This document shows, piece by piece, positions 60,601 to 64,000 of a stretch of DNA of 64,000 nucleotides. Source of the stretch: Pseudomonadota bacterium (lineage in GTDB: Bacteria > Desulfobacterota > Desulfobulbia > Desulfobulbales > Desulfocapsaceae); the NCBI GenBank assembly GCA_018821985.1, contig JAHJKP010000012.1, positions 112,762 to 176,761 of the forward strand. Reading direction: 5' to 3'. Under the pieces are notes generated by a model. It ran no database searches and had not been told where the DNA came from. It worked only from the letters and a program-made list of their open reading frames with translations. How positions within the stretch are numbered: the stretch's first letter is position 1; each line of letters begins with the position of its first letter. The translations under genes and the position numbers were made by a program.

Positions 60601-61698
60601 CTACTCCAGCACCAGATGGCCGGCGTCACATGACCAGGCGACCTCAACGAAATCACCGACCTCAAAGAAGTTGGTCCGCCCGGACGAAGAATTGGCCAAC
60701 AGGGCTTCAAGCAGGAGGCCATTAGACAGGGCCACAATATAGACGGTCACATCTCCCAGATAGAGCATGTCATGGACAGAGCCGCTAAAATGGGATTCAT
60801 CGCCTGTGGGACTCACGTTGGCGGCAATCCGAATCTTTTCAGGACGCAGGGTCAGGGCGCAACGACTACCGGCGACACATTTCGTCTCTGACCTGCATAC
60901 ATGCACCATTCCTAACCCATCCAGCTCCACTGTGACAGAATCCCCCTGCTGTTCGTGAACATACCCTTCCAGCAGATTGCATTTCCCGATAAAATCAGCG
61001 ACGAAACGACTGTTGGGAAATCCATACAACCGCTCAGGGACATCCACCTGGACAATCCTGCCCTGATCCATCACCGCAATCCGGTGTGAAAGGGCTAGGG
61101 CCTCACCCTGATCATGGGTCACATAGACAAAGGTAATCCCGATATCCTTCTGCAGGTTGATGAGCTCAATCTGCATCTGTTCACGCAACTTGGCATCAAG
61201 CGCCGACAAAGGCTCATCCAGCAACAAGAGCCGGGGACGATTCACCAGGGCCCGGGCAATGGCAATACGCTGTTTCTGACCACCGGACAAGGCATCCGGA
61301 TAATGCCTGACCTTGTCGGGCAGACGCACATTTTCGAGGGCCTCTGCCACCCGGAACTGGATATCTTTTTTGGTGATTCCTGCCATCCGCAGGGGAAAGG
61401 CAATGTTCTCGGCCACCGTCATATGGGGAAAGAGGGCGTAATTCTGAAATATGGTATGAAGAGGGCGCTGCTCGGGGGGGGAAGAGATAATACTTTTGCC
61501 TTCAAGGAGGATGTCGCCGCCATCCGGTTGATCAAATCCGGCAAGAAGACGTAATAAGGTTGTTTTTCCACAGCCAGACGGCCCAAGCAGGGTGAAGAAC
61601 TCCCCAGCTTCTATGCGCAGAGAGACCTTATCCAAGGCGACGAAGTCATCGAAGTGGCGCGAAACATCTACTATTTCCAGCAACGCGGTGATCTCCAT
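60601..61698 (-). CDS. potA: Spermidine/putrescine ABC transporter ATPase PotA
   Basis: The ~365-residue ATPase has Walker A (LLGPSGCGKTTLLRLLAGFD), the signature LSGGQKQRIAIARAL, Walker B (LLLLDEPLSALDAKLREQMQ) and a C-terminal TOBE-type domain (about 270-365, TLRPEKIRIAANVSPTGD). ATG 61698 gives MEITALLEIVDVSRHFDDFV; the frame extends upstream without conservation. It powers polyamine import and leads the potABCD operon. Confidence 0.95.
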   Translation of the reverse strand: MEITALLEIVDVSRHFDDFVALDKVSLRIEAGEFFTLLGPSGCGKTTLLRLLAGFDQPDGGDILLEGKSIISSPPEQRPLHTIFQNYALFPHMTVAENIAFPLRMAGITKKDIQFRVAEALENVRLPDKVRHYPDALSGGQKQRIAIARALVNRPRLLLLDEPLSALDAKLREQMQIELINLQKDIGITFVYVTHDQGEALALSHRIAVMDQGRIVQVDVPERLYGFPNSRFVADFIGKCNLLEGYVHEQQGDSVTVELDGLGMVHVCRSETKCVAGSRCALTLRPEKIRIAANVSPTGDESHFSGSVHDMLYLGDVTVYIVALSNGLLLEALLANSSSGRTNFFEVGDFVEVAWSCDAGHLVLE

Positions 61699-61856
61699 TA
61701 CTGCGTAAAACAATACCATATCCCCTGCCCTGGAAGTTAGGGAGAGGCAGAAACAATCCAAGGACCAGCCAGGAGGTAAGACATTGCAGCCAGACACATC
61801 CCCATCTGCTTCCTCAACGGACACCCGCATATTTTCATAGCAGATAAGAGCATAAA

Positions 61857-61895
61857 AATCAAGCGGCCCGTGGAGACACCACGGGCCGCTTGATT
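61857..61895 (-). terminator. Intrinsic terminator after dnaA
   Basis: AATCAAGCGGCCCGTGG and CCACGGGCCGCTTGATT form a perfect 17-bp stem with a five-base loop. On the minus strand it is followed by a T-run (GATTTTTATG). It separates dnaA from the pot operon. Confidence 0.9.
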
Positions 61896-61949
61896 ACAAA
61901 AAAAGAGAGTACACAGTCCCTGAAAAGAAGGAACGTTATCGTTTCCCCC

Positions 61950-63272
61950 CTAGATCTGTTTCACTTTTCTGTTCAGCAACTCCACTTGGGCCGAGACAGA
62001 GACATCACGCGTGATACGGTCTGTCACCACCTTGATTGCATGCAGCACAGTTGCATGATCACGTCCAAAGGCCTTGCCGATATCTGCCAGCGACTGCTGA
62101 GTATGGCGCCGACTGAGATACATGGCAACCTGGCGCGGAAAGACGATGGTCTTTTTACGGGTACGTGACTGCATCTCCTTAACACTGACATTAAACTGGG
62201 TACTGACAAACTCACCAATCGTCATCGCCGAGAGATTTTTCGGAGCTCCAACAATTCCTTCAACCACTTCACGGACAAGGGCCATCTCAACCTCACCACC
62301 CATCAAGGCAGATTTGGCCCGGATAGCAAGAATGGCCGATTCAATCTGGCGCACATCACCCTTTATGTGTTGAGCAAGATAGGCGATAAACTCCTCAGCA
62401 AGTAAAAGCCCCTGCAACTCTGCTTTCTTATGCACAATCCGGTGGCGGGTCTGAATATCAGGCGCTTCAATAGTGGTAACCAGCCCGGAGGTCATACGTG
62501 AACGAAACTCATCATCAATACCATTCAGATCCCGAGGAACGCTATTAGCAGTAAGGATAACCCTTTTTCCACCTTTAATCAGGGAATCAAGAAGCTCGTT
62601 CAACTCCTCCTGGGTCTTTTTTTTACCGGTCAGCGAATGAACATCTTCCACCAGCAGGATATCACAATGATCATGATATTTACGTTTAAAATGATCCATG
62701 CTATTGGCTTGAATATTGCGCACCATCTCAGCCGAAAATTGCTGAGCGGTGAGATAATGAAGCCGGGCCGAGGGAGAGGTGGACAGGATCTGATGGGCGA
62801 CAGCATGGGTCAGATGACTCTTACCAAGCCCCGTGGAACTGTTGATATACAGACAAGGGCCAACGGTATCAGTGCCTGAAACCATAGACTTACAAGCCGA
62901 CAGGGCCAAGAGATTACTGTCGCCTGCCATAAACTCATCAAAGATATAACGGGGGTGCAGTGCCCGTACCGACGACCCGCCGACAGGGATATGAGGCAGA
63001 CGTAACTGACTTGCCTGTGGAGAGGCAGGCAGGGCCTTCTGGCTGGCCTCACATAACACAACCTGCCTCTGAGAGCCATCTATCGTATTCACCTGATCCT
63101 GAATCAGGCCAAGATGATGCTGGGCCAGATGCGCGCGATAGAATCGATCCGGACAGGCAAGTCGTATACTTTCGTCATCACACTGTACACACACAAGGGG
63201 TTCAATCCAGAGATTATATACATTCTCAGCAAAGACATCACGCAAGCTCTCTTTTACCTTCTGCCACACCAT
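61950..63272 (-). CDS. dnaA: Chromosomal replication initiator DnaA
   Basis: The 440-residue initiator has domain I (MVWQKVKESLRDVFAENVYN, LWIEPL), a short linker, the AAA+ domain with NSSTGLGKSHLTHAVAHQIL (Walker A), HCDILLVEDVHSLTGKKKTQ (Walker B), DEFRSRMTSGLVTTIEAPD (sensor/arginine-finger region) and domain IV with SRRHTQQSLADIGKAFGRDH then ATVLHAIK (DnaA signature). It starts at ATG 63272 and is transcribed away from a likely origin. An inverted repeat lies just upstream of it. Confidence 0.95.
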   Translation of the reverse strand: MVWQKVKESLRDVFAENVYNLWIEPLVCVQCDDESIRLACPDRFYRAHLAQHHLGLIQDQVNTIDGSQRQVVLCEASQKALPASPQASQLRLPHIPVGGSSVRALHPRYIFDEFMAGDSNLLALSACKSMVSGTDTVGPCLYINSSTGLGKSHLTHAVAHQILSTSPSARLHYLTAQQFSAEMVRNIQANSMDHFKRKYHDHCDILLVEDVHSLTGKKKTQEELNELLDSLIKGGKRVILTANSVPRDLNGIDDEFRSRMTSGLVTTIEAPDIQTRHRIVHKKAELQGLLLAEEFIAYLAQHIKGDVRQIESAILAIRAKSALMGGEVEMALVREVVEGIVGAPKNLSAMTIGEFVSTQFNVSVKEMQSRTRKKTIVFPRQVAMYLSRRHTQQSLADIGKAFGRDHATVLHAIKVVTDRITRDVSVSAQVELLNRKVKQI

Positions 63273-63303
63273 GCCAGTTCCTCATAAAGTCTTACCTTAC
63301 AGC

Positions 63304-63333
63304 CGATAAATAGCTATTTGAGACAATTTATCG
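63304..63333. promoter_or_regulatory. Inverted repeat in the dnaA leader
   Basis: CGATAAAT (63304-63311) and ATTTATCG (63326-63333) are perfectly inverted with 14 bases between them, about 30 bases upstream of the dnaA start on the minus strand. It could be an operator for dnaA control. Confidence 0.4.
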
Positions 63334-63639
63334 CTATAAAATATACACATACTCTTTTCTGAGACTTAAAAAAAACATACACTAACAAACGCTGCTCAAC
63401 AAAAAAACACAGACATTCTCGACCATATTTTTTAGAATCAGGAACATTTACTCAAATCACAGCCCGATATAAAACCTAAATCCGGCATTCAGTCAAAGAC
63501 GATTGATGCCCATTTTTCCATGCTCTCCATGCAATAATGGCATCTCCGTACGCGCCCATAACAATTGATCTCCAGCCCCACCCCCGTTCAGATCCCTTGC
63601 TTTTTGGGCATCGACAAACTCACTCTTTTTCTCGTGTTA

Positions 63640-63780
63640 TCCTCGCATGTTACCCGACCAACTCACAAGTTATCAACATTTACTCCCAAGTCGTCATGTC
63701 ACCATACCTCAACAAAACGACAATTATCTCAATATATCACCATTTTTCATATGATATATTTTGAATATATCGCTAAATCA
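63640..63780. other. Candidate replication origin region (AT-rich, DnaA-box-like site)
   Basis: Upstream of dnaA is an AT-rich stretch with a DnaA-box-like TTATCAACA at 63670-63678, a near box TTATCCTCG at about 63640, and a palindrome GATATAT/ATATATC at 63753-63771. Only one good box is seen, so this is a weak oriC candidate supported mainly by its place beside dnaA. Confidence 0.3.
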
Positions 63781-63864
63781 ACCACTCCCACAATAACCGT
63801 TTCCGGCAGTTTTTAACCGACATAAAGATGCATATGAACTGGAACGACCAGATCAAGAAAGAAG

Positions 63865-64000
63865 TGGCCCCGGAAATTTGAACAAGCCGTTAAGTGGAAA
63901 ATCTGCTACAAATAATGCCCTCTAATGGGCTAGATTATGGAGCAGAAAATGGCAAAAGGAACGAGACGGAAACATTCATCAGCATTCAAGGCGAAAGTGG
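63865..64000 (+). mobile_element. Left end of an IS3-family insertion sequence
   Basis: From about 63865 the sequence (TGGCCCCGGAAATTTG and AAGCCGTTAAGTGGA) resembles the left terminal repeat of IS3-type elements. It leads into an ORF A start. The right end lies outside the window, so intactness cannot be judged. Confidence 0.6.
63949..64000 (+). CDS. IS3-type transposase OrfA, N-terminal fragment
   Basis: The first 17 codons are visible: MAKGTRRKHSSAFKAKV, the usual start of IS3 OrfA (a basic R-x-x-R/K-H-S-x-FKAKV helix-turn-helix lead). GGAG stands about seven bases before the ATG. The gene continues off the right edge; a frameshifted OrfB carrying the DDE catalytic domain is expected after it. 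Confidence 0.72.
   Translation, partial: MAKGTRRKHSSAFKAKV

Noticed and set aside
1..64000. CRISPR arrays, rRNA genes and prophage modules
   Set aside because: No regularly spaced direct repeats, rRNA blocks or phage structural genes were seen; the only RNA gene I could support is selC.

Overview
The window looks like chromosomal DNA of an anaerobic Gram-negative desulfobacterium, probably Desulfobulbales or a relative (Desulfobacterota). Support comes from genes for a methyl-H4folate:corrinoid methyltransferase (acsE) with a corrinoid-activating ASKHA protein, a long HdrA with MvhD, several multiheme c-type cytochromes, a tRNA-Sec gene plus a UGA-containing DsrE-like gene, and Gram-negative envelope genes (PagL, MtrB-type barrel, RND pump). 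Taxonomy is inferred from gene content only.

Layout. 0-9 kb is an accessory stretch: partial class II DAHP synthase, PagL-like deacylase, yaaA, remnants of a sensor gene and a transposase, a heptaheme cytochrome between two HAMP-like membrane proteins, a hidden selenocysteine DsrE-like gene, a Ste24-type protease, an Mrr-type nuclease and a stand-alone HsdR-N protein. 9-15 kb holds acsE, the corrinoid activator, prmA, and PilZ, J-domain and plsY genes. 15-18.9 kb is a decayed zone with a broken modF, a transposase relic, a broken HU gene and a fossil copy of the 3' end of the RND pump. 18.9-26.1 kb is a compact five-gene operon: decaheme MtrA-like lipoprotein, MtrB/PioB-like barrel, two periplasmic binding proteins, and a hybrid histidine kinase with a c-type heme motif in its sensor domain. 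26.3-30.8 kb encodes an RND pump and adaptor. 31.5-35.9 kb has hdrA, selC, mvhD and a HesB-like gene.

From 36 to 43 kb come a RelE-like protein, a LysM/M23 peptidase and a signalling cluster (a degenerate GGDEF/HD-GYP protein, an HDOD protein), then a UbiB-like kinase. 43-52 kb is a long minus-strand housekeeping run: an unusual TIM-barrel protein lacking the catalytic Glu, yggU, divIVA, yggT, metG, a PSP1 protein, holB, yhaM-like and ychF. 52-62 kb holds an MTA/SAH deaminase, agmatinase, a large MscS channel and potABCD, a polyamine-related neighbourhood. dnaA and an AT-rich possible origin follow, and the left end of an IS3-type element closes the window.

How the parts may work together (inference): the MtrA/MtrB pair would carry electrons across the outer membrane, and the co-transcribed binding proteins and heme-containing kinase could sense the donor or acceptor. 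HdrA/MvhD would feed or drain electrons through flavin-based bifurcation. AcsE and the activator serve the methyl branch of the Wood-Ljungdahl pathway. selC supports UGA decoding in the DsrE-like gene and probably in genes outside the window.
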